Positions 7,557-16,482 of a DNA stretch of 25,371 nucleotides are shown here, one piece after another. The DNA comes from an uncultured Lachnospiraceae bacterium (GTDB taxonomy: Bacteria > Bacillota > Clostridia > Lachnospirales > Lachnospiraceae), in NCBI GenBank assembly GCA_910585205.1, contig CAJUCC010000014.1:1-25371 (forward strand), read 5' to 3'. The notes beneath the pieces were generated by a model. It did no database searches. It had not been told where the DNA came from and saw nothing but the letters and a program-made list of their open reading frames with translations. The translations under genes and the position numbers were made by a program. Positions within the stretch are counted from its first letter, which is position 1. Each line of letters begins with the position of its first letter.

Positions 7557-8630
7557 TTAATTTTCGCTCATCTTTGCCAGTTTGGCCGCCTGATCGGCCG
7601 CTATACACGCATCGATAATTTCCTGAATGTCCCCGTTCATTACTTTATCCAGCTTATATAAAGTCAGATTGATCCTGTGGTCGGTGACACGCCCCTGGGG
7701 GAAATTATATGTGCGGATTTTCTCCGAACGGTCCCCCGTTCCGATCTGGCTTCTTCTGGCCTCCGCTTCGGCATCGTGCGCCTTCTGGCACTCGATGTCA
7801 TACAGCTTGGCGCGCAGCAGCGCATATGCCTTCGCCTTATTCTGAAGCTGTGATTTTTCTGTCTGACTGTATACGACAATCCCCGTGGGATAATGGGTCA
7901 GACGCACCGCGGAATCCGTCGTATTGACGCACTGGCCGCCGTTTCCCGATGCCCGCATAACGTCGATCCGAATATCCTTTTCGTCAATCTGGACATCCAC
8001 TTCCTCAGCCTCCGGCATAACCGCCACCGTAATCGTGGATGTATGGATCCGCCCGCCGGATTCCGTCTCCGGTACGCGCTGCACCCGGTGTACGCCGCTT
8101 TCATACTTCATAACGGAATACGCACCCGTCCCGGTAATCATAAAGGTGACGCTCTTCATACCGCCGATGCCGATTTCTTCCGCCTCCACCGTTTCGATCT
8201 TCCAGCGCCTGCCCTCGGCAAAATGCACATACATCCGATAAATCTCTGCCGCAAAAAGAGCCGCTTCATCCCCGCCGGCTCCTGCCCGGATCTCCACAAC
8301 CACATTTTTATCGTCATTCGGGTCTTTGGGGAGCAGCAAAATTTTCAGCTTCTGTTCCAGCTCCGCCACCCGTTTCTTTGCGTCCGCCAGCTCTTCCTTG
8401 AGCATCTCCCGCATTTCCTCGTCATTTTCTTCTTCCAGCATGGCCAGGCTGTCCGTGATGTCCTGTCCACACTTTTTATATTCCCCGTAAGCCTCCACAA
8501 TGGGCGTCAGATTGCTCTGTTCCTTCATCAGTCTGCGAAAACGCTCCTGATTGTTCGCAACATCCGGTTCGTTTAACTCATTCATAATCTCCTCGAACCT
8601 GCGAACCAGATCATCCAGTTTATCAAACAT
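7557..8630 (-). CDS. prfA: Peptide chain release factor 1
   Basis: This 357-residue class I release factor reads UAA and UAG stop codons and triggers peptide release on the ribosome. Visible are the stop-codon-reading tripeptide PET (187-189), of the PxT type that identifies RF1, and the GGQ (231-233) whose Gln is the substrate of PrmC. Length and the ATG at 8630 (MFDKLDDLVRRF) fit the family; the longer frame to 8678 overlaps prmC too far. It overlaps the end of prmC by 8 bp, so substrate and modifying enzyme are made together. Confidence 0.97.
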   Translation of the reverse strand: MFDKLDDLVRRFEEIMNELNEPDVANNQERFRRLMKEQSNLTPIVEAYGEYKKCGQDITDSLAMLEEENDEEMREMLKEELADAKKRVAELEQKLKILLLPKDPNDDKNVVVEIRAGAGGDEAALFAAEIYRMYVHFAEGRRWKIETVEAEEIGIGGMKSVTFMITGTGAYSVMKYESGVHRVQRVPETESGGRIHTSTITVAVMPEAEEVDVQIDEKDIRIDVMRASGNGGQCVNTTDSAVRLTHYPTGIVVYSQTEKSQLQNKAKAYALLRAKLYDIECQKAHDAEAEARRSQIGTGDRSEKIRTYNFPQGRVTDHRINLTLYKLDKVMNGDIQEIIDACIAADQAAKLAKMSEN

Positions 8631-9474
8631 TCTCTTTCTCCTGCCATATACACCGGACCACTCTGTCATGGCCCGCATAATCCTTTACGATCTCCACTCT
8701 GTCATAGCCCGCATCCTCCAGAATCCGCCGCACGTCCGCCCCCTGGTCAAAGCCGATCTCCAGAAAGACGCCGGCGCCGCCGTTCAGATATGGTTTTGCC
8801 TCCCGGCTGATTCGCCGGTAAAACTCCAGGCCGTCCGCCGTTCCGTCCAGCGCAGACAAAGGCTCATGGAGACGCACTTCCTCCATCAGACCGGGTATCA
8901 CATCGGTCCGGATATACGGCGGGTTTGACACCAGCATATCAAACCGGCTGCCGCGTTCCAGGCCCGCAAACAGATCGCCTTCCCGGAAATCCGCCTCCAG
9001 CCCGAGCGCCGCCGCGTTCTCTGCGGCAACTGCCAGAGCCGCCGCCGAAATATCCACACCCGTCCCCGCGCAATCATTGGAATAGCGCAGCAAACTCAGC
9101 AAAATGCAGCCACTGCCCGTGCACATATCCAGTATCCGCATCCCGTCATGCAGCTCCCGCATCGCCTCCTCCACGAGAATCTCCGTATCCTGCCGGGGAA
9201 TTAACACATGTTCATTGACTGCAAACGAAAGCCCCATAAACTCCTGCACGCCCGTAATATATTGCAACGGCACATGGCACGCCCGCGCTTTGATTCCGTC
9301 CAGATAGCGCTGTTCCTGTGCCTGCTCCACTTCCGTATCTCCGTGAACCAGCAGCGTGTTTCTGTCCGTATGACAGACCGATTCCAGCAGCAGCCTCGCA
9401 TCCAGCGCCGCTTCTTCGATCCCGGCCGCTGTCAGACGATCAGCGCCCAGACGATACAATGCCCCGTACTTCAT
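8623..9474 (-). CDS. prmC: Release factor glutamine methyltransferase
   Basis: PrmC (HemK) N5-methylates the Gln of the GGQ motif in release factors using SAM. The 283-residue protein has an N-terminal helical substrate-binding domain (about 1-85). The Rossmann methyltransferase domain carries the SAM motif ILDMCTGSGCILLSLL (about 114-129) and the catalytic NPPY at 184-187 that binds the target Gln. It overlaps the DUF1385 gene by ATGA upstream and prfA downstream, the standard Firmicutes arrangement. Confidence 0.96.
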   Translation of the reverse strand: MKYGALYRLGADRLTAAGIEEAALDARLLLESVCHTDRNTLLVHGDTEVEQAQEQRYLDGIKARACHVPLQYITGVQEFMGLSFAVNEHVLIPRQDTEILVEEAMRELHDGMRILDMCTGSGCILLSLLRYSNDCAGTGVDISAAALAVAAENAAALGLEADFREGDLFAGLERGSRFDMLVSNPPYIRTDVIPGLMEEVRLHEPLSALDGTADGLEFYRRISREAKPYLNGGAGVFLEIGFDQGADVRRILEDAGYDRVEIVKDYAGHDRVVRCIWQEKENV

Positions 9475-10520
9475 GCCTCCGTCTTCCCGCCGGGCACATC
9501 CGCTTGCGCCTCGAAGTCATCTGCCGACAACGATTCCGCTTTGAAGTCATCCGCCACCCCGGAATCGTCCACCTCATATCCGTACGTATCCCGCAGATAC
9601 GCCTTCCAGTCAAATACCGCCTCCACGGAAGCGATCGCCACCGCCACCATGTCTTCGTCCGGTTCCTTTGTCGTCAACTTCTGTAGCCACATCCCCGGCG
9701 CGGACAGAATGCGCACCAGAATAAAGTTGCTGTTCCCTGCCAGACGGATAATCTCATAGGAAATCCCCGCAATCACCGGAATCAACAGAATCCGCAGCCC
9801 CACCCGGTATATGGGATCCTCCACACGGATAAAGAAAAACAAAATCACACTGACAAACATGACAAACAAAAGGAAACTCGTACCGCACCGCTTATGCTGC
9901 CGCGAACTGCGCATCACATTGCGGACCGTCAACGGCCGCCCCCGCTCGATGCAGTTGATACATTTGTGCTCTGCACCATGATACTGATACAGTCTGTGAA
10001 TATCCTTCATAGCCGAAATACCCACCACATAAAGCACAAAAATCAGAATACGGATCAGCCCCTCGATAATCGCCGTCAGGGATGCGTTCCTGATATATCC
10101 GCTTAAGAGACTGGAAATAAAATAAGGCAGTATCATAAATACTGCTACCGCTATGACAACCGAAACCGTTGTCGTCAGTCCCATCGCCACGTCATCCGCT
10201 TTGTCGCCGAACAATCGCTCAAAGAGCGACGGCTTTTTCGTTTCCTCCGCCGCCCCATCCTCTTCATAAAAAGAAACCGACCATGTCAGCGTACGCATTC
10301 CCAGTATCATCGAATCCACAAAGTTAAACACACCGCGCACAAACGGAATCCGCTTCAACACGCTGCCGTGCAGCACACCCCGAAACGCTTCCCGGTCAAC
10401 CGCGATCGTCCCATCCGGCTTTCTGACCGCCACCGCATAGGTGTCCTTATGCTTCATCATAACCCCCTCCAGCACCGCCTGTCCGCCGATGCCGCAGGAA
10501 CGATTGTACTTCTTTTTCAT
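9471..10520 (-). CDS. DUF1385 (YqhQ-like) membrane protein
   Basis: The 349-residue protein opens with IGGQAVLEGVMMKHKD, the signature of the DUF1385/YqhQ family. Several membrane segments follow (about VAMGLTTTVSVVIAVAVFMI, IIEGLIRILIFVLYVVG, FLLFVMFVSVILFFFI), with the family tract YHGAEHKCINC between them. The tail after about residue 300 is acidic and poorly conserved. Its biochemical role is not established. The position between rpmE and prmC is conserved in Clostridia. The start has GGAGG just upstream. Confidence 0.9.
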   Translation of the reverse strand: MKKKYNRSCGIGGQAVLEGVMMKHKDTYAVAVRKPDGTIAVDREAFRGVLHGSVLKRIPFVRGVFNFVDSMILGMRTLTWSVSFYEEDGAAEETKKPSLFERLFGDKADDVAMGLTTTVSVVIAVAVFMILPYFISSLLSGYIRNASLTAIIEGLIRILIFVLYVVGISAMKDIHRLYQYHGAEHKCINCIERGRPLTVRNVMRSSRQHKRCGTSFLLFVMFVSVILFFFIRVEDPIYRVGLRILLIPVIAGISYEIIRLAGNSNFILVRILSAPGMWLQKLTTKEPDEDMVAVAIASVEAVFDWKAYLRDTYGYEVDDSGVADDFKAESLSADDFEAQADVPGGKTEA

Positions 10521-10544
10521 AATGGACCTCCAGACCGCCCAATC

Positions 10545-10577
10545 AAAAATAAGGTTGAGATTAAAAACCTCAACCTT
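10545..10577 (-). terminator. Terminator or attenuator after rpmE
   Basis: A perfect 9-bp stem, AAGGTTGAG (10551-10559) with CTCAACCTT (10569-10577), is followed on the minus strand by ATTTTTG. On the plus strand a T-run also follows, so it could work both ways. Because DUF1385-prmC-prfA lie downstream without a clear promoter of their own, partial read-through is likely. Confidence 0.7.
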
Positions 10578-10589
10578 TTTTTCGTATTG

Positions 10590-10796
10590 CTATTTGTTTC
10601 CCACGCCATACTTCTTATTAAACTTATCAATACGTCCCGCCACTCTTGCAGCTTTCTGCTGACCCGTATAGAACGAATGGCATTTGGAACAGATTTCCAC
10701 ATGAATCTCTTGTTTTGTGGACCCCGTTACAAACGTATTGCCGCAGTTACAGGTTACGGTTGCCTGATAGTACGCCGGATGGATTCCTTCTTTCAT
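10590..10796 (-). CDS. rpmE: 50S ribosomal protein L31, zinc-binding type
   Basis: The 68-residue L31 keeps all four zinc ligands, C16 and C18 (CNC) and C36 and C39 (CSKC), so it is the zinc-containing form rather than the Cys-less paralogue made under zinc limitation. KCHSFYTGQQK is a typical family tract. The ATG at 10796 (MKEGIHPAYY) fits the family start. It lies between rho and DUF1385 as in many Clostridia. Confidence 0.97.
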   Translation of the reverse strand: MKEGIHPAYYQATVTCNCGNTFVTGSTKQEIHVEICSKCHSFYTGQQKAARVAGRIDKFNKKYGVGNK

Positions 10797-10917
10797 CGCT
10801 CTCACCTCTCTATTGTAATCAAAATCAATTCCTTTTGTATTCTCTTTTCTGCGTCTGCACTGTTATCACAGACAGCTTATTCATTGTAGCATAGTTTTTT
10901 TTCACATGCAAGCCCTT

Positions 10918-12381
10918 TTAAAAGAATTTAATTTTCTTTACCATGCCCACAAATTCCATATTATTTCTTGTCCGGGAAAACATATCCAGTATCTTCTCCA
11001 CCGCTTCCTCCGGTTTCAGCGTGTTGAGTGCTTTGCGCATTATGTTGATCGCTTCCAGTTCTTCCCGGCTCAGCAGCAGATCTTCCCGGCGTGTGCTTGA
11101 TTTCGGAATGTCAATGGCGGGAAATACCCGGCGCTCGGAGAGCTTTCTGTCCAGAACCATCTCCATATTGCCTGTGCCTTTAAATTCCTCGTAGACTACA
11201 TCGTCCATCTTGCTGCCGGTCTCCACCAGCGCCGTCGCCAGAATCGTCAGGCTGCCGCCTTCCCGCATATTCCGCGCCGCACCGAAAAACCGCTTCGGCA
11301 TGTGCAGCGCCGCCGGATCCAGGCCGCCCGATAATGTTCTGCCGCTCGGCGGAACAACCAGATTATACGCTCTTGTCAGACGCGTAATGCTGTCCAGCAG
11401 AATTGTCACGTCTTTCCCGTGCTCGACAAGACGCTTTGCGCGCTCGATTACCATTTCGGACACCCGTTTATGATGTTCCGGAAGTTCGTCAAACGTCGAG
11501 TAGATCACCTCCACGTTCGGCCCTTCGATCGCCTCCCGGATGTCTGTCACCTCTTCCGGGCGTTCGTCGATCAGCAGAATAATCAGATGCATCTCCGGGT
11601 TATTGCGTTTAATCGACTTGGCAACTTCCTTTAATAATGTCGTTTTACCTGCCTTTGGCGGCGAGACGATCATTCCTCTCTGCCCCTTGCCCACCGGGCT
11701 CATCAGATCCATAATCCGCATGGCCACACTGGCTCCCGGTGTCTCCATGCGCAGTCTTTTATCAGGGAAAACCGGTGTCATGTCCTCGAAATTGCGCCGG
11801 CGCGACGCCACCTCCGGCACATACCCGTTAATTTTCTTGACAAACAACAGGGCACTGAACTTTTCCGCCTGCGTCTTGACCCGCGTATTCCCTTCGACAA
11901 TATCTCCCGTTTTCAGCCCGAAACGGCGTATCTGGCTCGGCGCCACATAGACATCATTCTCGCCCGGCAGATAATTCTCGCAGCGGATAAAGCCATACCC
12001 GTCCGGCATCACTTCCAAAATGCCGTTTGCAATCTCGCCGCTGTCCAGATCTGCCAGTGATTTTTCGTTATCCGTCCGTTCCCCTTTCCCGGCAGACTCC
12101 GGCCTTTCGGTCCGCTCCGGCTTTTCCGCCCGTTCCTGTTTCTCCGCATGCTCGCCCTTTTCTGTATGTTCCGGCTTTGCCGCACTCTCGGGGCTGCCCT
12201 GCGCGGCCGCTCCGCTCTCCGTCCGCACCGGCGCAGACGCCTTACGACTCTCCCTGCCGTCCAACTCCAGCATGGCTTCCACGACTTCCGCCTTTTTCAT
12301 CGCAGAAGTCCCCCTGATCCCTCTTGACTTTGCAATCGCCTTTAAATCTGCTAAGGCCAATGACTCGTATTTTTCTTTCAT
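10918..12381 (-). CDS. rho: Transcription termination factor Rho
   Basis: The hexameric RNA helicase/ATPase ends transcription of untranslated RNA. The order is an N-terminal Rho-N helical domain (1-45), a low-complexity insert rich in Glu, Lys, Arg and Ala (about 46-107, with repeated EK/ER units), a cold-shock-like RNA-binding domain (GYGFIRCENYLPGENDVYV), then the ATPase with Walker A PPKAGKTTLL (241-250) and the hexamer loops around TFDELPEHHKR. At 487 residues it exceeds the 420 or so of compact Rho proteins because of the insert; such inserts are common in Clostridia and may change RNA specificity. GGGAGG precedes the ATG. Confidence 0.96.
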   Translation of the reverse strand: MKEKYESLALADLKAIAKSRGIRGTSAMKKAEVVEAMLELDGRESRKASAPVRTESGAAAQGSPESAAKPEHTEKGEHAEKQERAEKPERTERPESAGKGERTDNEKSLADLDSGEIANGILEVMPDGYGFIRCENYLPGENDVYVAPSQIRRFGLKTGDIVEGNTRVKTQAEKFSALLFVKKINGYVPEVASRRRNFEDMTPVFPDKRLRMETPGASVAMRIMDLMSPVGKGQRGMIVSPPKAGKTTLLKEVAKSIKRNNPEMHLIILLIDERPEEVTDIREAIEGPNVEVIYSTFDELPEHHKRVSEMVIERAKRLVEHGKDVTILLDSITRLTRAYNLVVPPSGRTLSGGLDPAALHMPKRFFGAARNMREGGSLTILATALVETGSKMDDVVYEEFKGTGNMEMVLDRKLSERRVFPAIDIPKSSTRREDLLLSREELEAINIMRKALNTLKPEEAVEKILDMFSRTRNNMEFVGMVKKIKFF

Positions 12382-12496
12382 TATGTTCCTCCCTTTTTCA
12401 TTCCTGTTTTATTTTTCTCTGTTGTCCAATGGGATTATCGTACGAACGTACATGAAACGATCCGAAAACATCCAAAGTCCTTTAACTGATAGCTTT

Positions 12497-12525
12497 ATTA
12501 TACATGACTTTACGCGGAATGCAAA
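12497..12525 (-). promoter_or_regulatory. Probable sigma-A promoter of rho
   Basis: On the minus strand an extended -10 (TG then TATAAT, plus-strand 12497-12502) lies 17 bp from a weak -35, TTTGCA (12520-12525). The leader to the rho ATG is about 110 bases and includes the short inverted repeat GTACG-AA-CGTAC near 12440-12451. Rho leaders are often autoregulated, but nothing here proves that. Confidence 0.6.
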
Positions 12526-12542
12526 TACATTTTAGAAAAAGC

Positions 12543-12623
12543 AAGGCAGGGAAGGCGTCGTCTGTCTGCACATGGGACAGGCAGACAACGCCACACATAC
12601 GACGTCAGCGCCGCCCCTGCCTT
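12543..12623 (-). terminator. Composite hairpin at the end of folA
   Basis: An inner 15-bp stem pairs 12554-12568 with 12578-12592; the two non-identical positions are G-U wobbles on one strand. An outer stem pairs 12543-12551 with 12615-12623, the latter inside the last codons of folA. On the minus strand TGCTTTTTCT follows, so it probably works as a terminator separating the folA unit from rho. Confidence 0.6.
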
Positions 12624-13102
12624 TCATACTGCAAAAACACATACTCCAGATCAAAGTATGTCTGTTCTTCGCTGTCCCGGGTAATCTTCCATTCCGGCAT
12701 CCGATCCAGATCGGGAAAATAACGATCCGCCTCGTAAACGCGGTTAATCTTTGTAATATGCGCCACATTGCAATAGGGAAGCATCTGGCGATAAACGCTC
12801 TCCCCGCCTGCAATATAAATATCATCGGAAGCATACTGCTGCAGCTCCTGCAGCAGTTCTTCCAGCGAATGCACAACAAGAGCGTTGCGGACGCGCAGAT
12901 GCGGGTCGGTTGAGAGAATAATGTTCATACGGTTGGGCAGAGGCATCCCCTGCGGAAATGTTTCCAGCGTCCGATGCCCCAGCACGATCACCTTCCCCGT
13001 CGTCTCTTCCCTGAAATATTTCTGATCGTTGGGTATCCGTACAAGCAGTTCATTTTTCCTGCCGATCGCCCAACGATTGTCCACCGCCGCAATTAAATTC
13101 AT
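12605..13102 (-). CDS. folA: Dihydrofolate reductase
   Basis: The 165-residue enzyme reduces dihydrofolate to tetrahydrofolate with NADPH. The family landmarks are in order: MNLIAAVDNRWAIGRKNELL, the active-site acid in RIPNDQKYFRE, VIVLGHRTLETFP for cofactor binding, and IYIAGGESVYRQML near the C-terminus. The usual Trp after the loop (LPW) is replaced in LLVRIPND, a divergence seen in some Clostridia that may alter trimethoprim response. It follows the beta-CASP gene by 33 bases and ends in the composite hairpin. Confidence 0.93.
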   Translation of the reverse strand: MNLIAAVDNRWAIGRKNELLVRIPNDQKYFREETTGKVIVLGHRTLETFPQGMPLPNRMNIILSTDPHLRVRNALVVHSLEELLQELQQYASDDIYIAGGESVYRQMLPYCNVAHITKINRVYEADRYFPDLDRMPEWKITRDSEEQTYFDLEYVFLQYERQGRR

Positions 13103-13135
13103 CCTGTCCTCCTGTTATCCGCTCCTGCCGCCGTC

Positions 13136-14737
13136 TCAGTCTCTGTCCCATTTGTCACAGAGGGAATTGATCTGATCGGCAAACTTGCCCAAATCTTTGT
13201 TTGTACCGCCTTCATTTTTCCGAATCACGCTGAGCAGTCTCTGTCCGGCTGCCAACAGACGTTCAAATATATCACTGGCCTTTCTCGATTTTTTCTTAAC
13301 CGGTACCGGACCTGCTTCGTATTCACAGATATTGTTCGTGAGATCATACCGCGTTCCGCTGTAAGGCGCGCTGGCCGCAAAGCCATACTCCTTCTCCAGA
13401 CAGCTTCGAAACGCTTCACAGATACTGTCCTCTCCATGTACGACAAAAACATGTGCCGGCTTTTTCGTGAAACCGTTGATCCACTCCAGCAGCCCGTTTT
13501 TATCGGCATGACCGCTCATGCCGGCCAGCTTTGCAATCCTCGCTCTGACCGTAATGGTCTCTCCAAACAGCTTTACTTCATCCGTCCCGTCCACCAGAAC
13601 CCGCCCGAGCGTGCCGACCGCCTGATACCCGACGAACAAAATCGTACATTCCGGCCGCCAGAGATTATGTTTCAGATGATGGCGGACGCGGCCCGCATCA
13701 CACATGCCCGATGCGGACAAAATCACCTTCGGCGCCTCATCAAAATTGATCTCTTTGGATTCCTCACTCGTAATGGCGAGGTGCAGGCCCGGAAACTGAA
13801 TCGGATTGATACCGTTATGGACCAGCTCCATTGCCTCTTCGTCAAAGCAGTTGTATATATTTTTGTTAAATATTCCCGTCGCCTCCACAGCCAGCGGACT
13901 GTCCACATACACCGGGAAATCCGGATAGCCTTCCACCAGCCGGTCCGCTTTTATTTTGCGGAGAAAATACAGCATTTCCTGCGTACGGCCCACGGCAAAG
14001 GAGGGAATCACCACATTACCGCCCTTGGCAAAGGTATCACGCAGAATCTTTGCCAGCTCCGTTACATAGTCCGGTTTATCCAGCGAATGGAGCCTGTCGC
14101 CGTATGTGGACTCCATCACCACATAATCCGCTTCCTTTGTCAGCTTCGGGTCCCGGATCAACGGCTGATTCTTATTGCCGATGTCCCCGGAAAAGACAAT
14201 CTTCCGCTTCTGTCCCGCTTCTTCGATCCACACTTCAATGCTGGAAGATCCGAGCAAATGTCCAATATCGGTAAACCGGATGCGGATGCCTTCACACAGA
14301 CTGATTTCCTTATCATAATGACACGGCACAATACGGTTGATAATACCGTCCGCATCCTCCATCGTATAGACAGGCTCCTCAACCTCCAATTTGGCATGAC
14401 GTTTCGCTTTCCGGTTTTTCCACTCCGCTTCCTGCATCTGGATATGCGCACAGTCGCGCAGCATAATGCTGCACAGATCGGCAGTCGCATCCGTCATCAG
14501 CACCCGCCCCCGGAACCCCCGCGCATACAAAAGCGGCAGCATCCCCGAATGGTCAATATGCGCATGTGTCAGCAGTACATAATCGATCATGCTCTCCCGC
14601 ACAGGCAGCGGCGCATTCTCAAATACATTGACACCCTGCTCCATGCCGTAGTCCACCAGAATATGCCTGCCGCATGCTTCCAGATAGTGACAGCTCCCCG
14701 TTACCTCATGGGCCGCCCCGATAAACGTTAATTTCAT
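13136..14737 (-). CDS. Beta-CASP metallo-beta-lactamase-fold RNA-processing hydrolase
   Basis: The 533-residue two-metal hydrolase has the metal motif THAHIDHSGMLPLL, SGDIGN, and the beta-CASP motifs in MESTYGD, ILSASGMCDAGRVRHHL and MSGHADKNGLLEWI. Relatives are CPSF73-like or RNase J-like nucleases acting on RNA 5' or 3' ends. The specific RNA target is unknown; this shorter type is usually annotated as an RNA-specific exonuclease-like protein. The C-terminal 60 residues are basic and divergent. I start at 14737 (MKLTFIGAAHEVTGS), which begins the first strand of the fold and has a GGCGGGG upstream. It is cotranscribed with folA. Confidence 0.88.
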   Translation of the reverse strand: MKLTFIGAAHEVTGSCHYLEACGRHILVDYGMEQGVNVFENAPLPVRESMIDYVLLTHAHIDHSGMLPLLYARGFRGRVLMTDATADLCSIMLRDCAHIQMQEAEWKNRKAKRHAKLEVEEPVYTMEDADGIINRIVPCHYDKEISLCEGIRIRFTDIGHLLGSSSIEVWIEEAGQKRKIVFSGDIGNKNQPLIRDPKLTKEADYVVMESTYGDRLHSLDKPDYVTELAKILRDTFAKGGNVVIPSFAVGRTQEMLYFLRKIKADRLVEGYPDFPVYVDSPLAVEATGIFNKNIYNCFDEEAMELVHNGINPIQFPGLHLAITSEESKEINFDEAPKVILSASGMCDAGRVRHHLKHNLWRPECTILFVGYQAVGTLGRVLVDGTDEVKLFGETITVRARIAKLAGMSGHADKNGLLEWINGFTKKPAHVFVVHGEDSICEAFRSCLEKEYGFAASAPYSGTRYDLTNNICEYEAGPVPVKKKSRKASDIFERLLAAGQRLLSVIRKNEGGTNKDLGKFADQINSLCDKWDRD

Positions 14738-14756
14738 AGTCACCCCGCCTTTCCTG

Positions 14757-15410
14757 TCAACCGTTTTTCTGTGATTCCCCTGATACCCGAATCGCTTCCC
14801 CATATGTCCCGGCTGCCGGATTCCGGCCGCCGGTTGTGGCATACACAACAATGCCGTCTATAAAGCTCAAAAATGGAATAAGCTGCAAAATCGTGTGCAT
14901 CACTGCAAGCGCTTTTCCCATATACCCCTCTCTGTATGCAATCCGTATCTCTGCGATTGTGTATGCAGAAGTTGCCAGATTACAGCAGAGCGCATACCAG
15001 AATACCAGCCCAAACATCCATCCCACACCGATCCAGGAAAGGATGCTGAGCAGCCCCAGTGTCGCCGTCATCAGCAATCCCTCCGCGATGAGAAGAACAC
15101 TCAGCCCCAATATATTCAGCAAGAGGGCAAGATCCGTCACAATCCGCATTACGTTAATCAGTCCCCGGATCTCATACAGCCGTTTATACCGCGCAAAGCT
15201 CCGCGCATTGACCACATGTAAAATAAGCAAAACCGGCGGTGTCAACGGAATCAGCCACAAACCGCCGCTCCGTCCCGTCAGCATAGAAAGTCCATACATA
15301 ATCGCCGGCGGTATGTAAAAGCCGACAGCCGCATTGATAAAATGAACCACGACCATCGTGACCCCCAGCCCGCTGCGCAGGCCGCTCTCCTCCTGTAACC
15401 CCTTCTGCAA
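14757..15410 (-). CDS. Polytopic membrane protein of unknown function
   Basis: The 217-residue protein has about five hydrophobic segments (around 15-45, 52-68, 88-118, 120-148 and 175-195 by eye) and no catalytic motif. The start is TTG at 15410, with GGAGGAGGGG upstream; an ATG four bases before it is out of frame. The C-terminus (YATTGGRNPAAGTYGEAIRV) is soluble. It lies between the TraX-like and beta-CASP genes with gaps of about 20 bases, so it is cotranscribed. I cannot name a family with confidence. Confidence 0.7.
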   Translation of the reverse strand: MQKGLQEESGLRSGLGVTMVVVHFINAAVGFYIPPAIMYGLSMLTGRSGGLWLIPLTPPVLLILHVVNARSFARYKRLYEIRGLINVMRIVTDLALLLNILGLSVLLIAEGLLMTATLGLLSILSWIGVGWMFGLVFWYALCCNLATSAYTIAEIRIAYREGYMGKALAVMHTILQLIPFLSFIDGIVVYATTGGRNPAAGTYGEAIRVSGESQKNG

Positions 15411-15431
15411 CCATATCCCCTCCTCCGAAAA

Positions 15432-16244
15432 TCAGCCCGCCATCGCGATCTGCAGCAATAGCACCAAACCGTACAAAGCCAGCAGATGCAGCGGGTAAAA
15501 AAGATAAAACCCCCACACGCTCCGCACATTTCTGCCGCCTCTCTGTCCTGCGCTCCGTCTGCCATTATAAAACGGAATCATCAGAAATGCCGGAAAACTC
15601 CAGAAATTCCACGAAAATACACAGAAACCGGCAAACGCCGCCAAAGCATGGTATCCAAAAAAGAAATAAAACACCGCGATCAGCGCAATCCCTTTATATG
15701 TGTAATCCAGCCGGCACACATATGCCAGACCGCCGCCTGCCACAAACACCAGCCCCTGCAGCAGAATGCGTACGCCATCCGTCGGCACGTAAAGCCGGCC
15801 ATTTCGCCCCTTCCACACACAACCGTCCCGTATCCGTTCTGCCGCCGCCATCAGCAAAAGGCCCAGAAACAGTGCAAACAGTGTATTCTGCGCCGCCCCA
15901 TACCATATCTGCCCATGGAATGCCAGATTATACGGAATTTCCGAAAGCACCGCAAAGCAAAGCAGACGCATACCATATCGTTTCCGATTCTTTGTATGAA
16001 AAAAACCTTCCGCCAGCAAAAATGCGAACAGCGGAAACGCCGTCCTGCCAATATGCCGCATCCCCATATATACGGCATTCAGCCGTTCCAACTGCGCAGC
16101 CGTATAAAAAGAAAGACGCATATTGACACAGCCTTTCAGCACAACGGCCGCAATATGGTCAATAACCATGGAAACAACAGCCGCCCCTTTCAGAACATTG
16201 CCGGTCAGAAACCGATATTTTGTTTGCACAGCATTTTTGTTCAT
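15432..16244 (-). CDS. TraX-family membrane protein
   Basis: The 270-residue membrane protein of the TraX/acyltransferase-like family has the start LKGAAVVSMVIDHIAAVV, the later RHIGRTAFPLFAFLLAEGF and about eight hydrophobic stretches. F-plasmid TraX acetylates pilin, but chromosomal Firmicutes homologues are common and their substrates unknown, so no conjugation role is implied. I start at ATG 16244 because a promoter-like -10 occupies the sequence of the longer frame. It is the first gene of the unit that ends with folA. Confidence 0.85.
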   Translation of the reverse strand: MNKNAVQTKYRFLTGNVLKGAAVVSMVIDHIAAVVLKGCVNMRLSFYTAAQLERLNAVYMGMRHIGRTAFPLFAFLLAEGFFHTKNRKRYGMRLLCFAVLSEIPYNLAFHGQIWYGAAQNTLFALFLGLLLMAAAERIRDGCVWKGRNGRLYVPTDGVRILLQGLVFVAGGGLAYVCRLDYTYKGIALIAVFYFFFGYHALAAFAGFCVFSWNFWSFPAFLMIPFYNGRRSAGQRGGRNVRSVWGFYLFYPLHLLALYGLVLLLQIAMAG

Positions 16245-16277
16245 CCGTCGCTCTGTCCTGTTTTTGTCTTTTATCAT

Positions 16278-16307
16278 ATTATAGCATGCGGCTTTTCCGT
16301 TCCGCAA
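16278..16307 (-). promoter_or_regulatory. Probable promoter of the TraX-to-folA unit
   Basis: On the minus strand -10 TATAAT (plus 16278-16283) lies 18 bp from TTGCGG (16302-16307). It is suitably placed for the TraX start at 16244 and supports that start over the longer frame. Confidence 0.55.
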
Positions 16308-16482
16308 TCATAATCGGCCGGAAATACGGGCGCTTCCTTCTTTTTTATCCGGCAAACGGATTTCCGTCCGCGAACCCGTTAAGTGGTTGCAATTTGGGTA
16401 ATTCTATGTAAAAATAAGTAAGATACTTTAGACTGCAGACAATTTTCCGAAAAGGGAGCGGATCAATCGAAAGGAGAACAAA

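Noticed and set aside
6671..7618. Plus-strand open frame of 315 codons across three minus-strand genes
   Set aside because: It crosses gene boundaries and a terminator and has shadow-like composition.
13436..14731. Plus-strand open frame of 431 codons
   Set aside because: Antisense to the beta-CASP hydrolase gene, whose motifs are unmistakable; no ribosome site or recognisable protein features.
15432..16244. TraX-like gene as evidence for a conjugative element
   Set aside because: TraX-family genes are common on Firmicutes chromosomes, and this one is in a GC-rich housekeeping operon with no transfer genes nearby.
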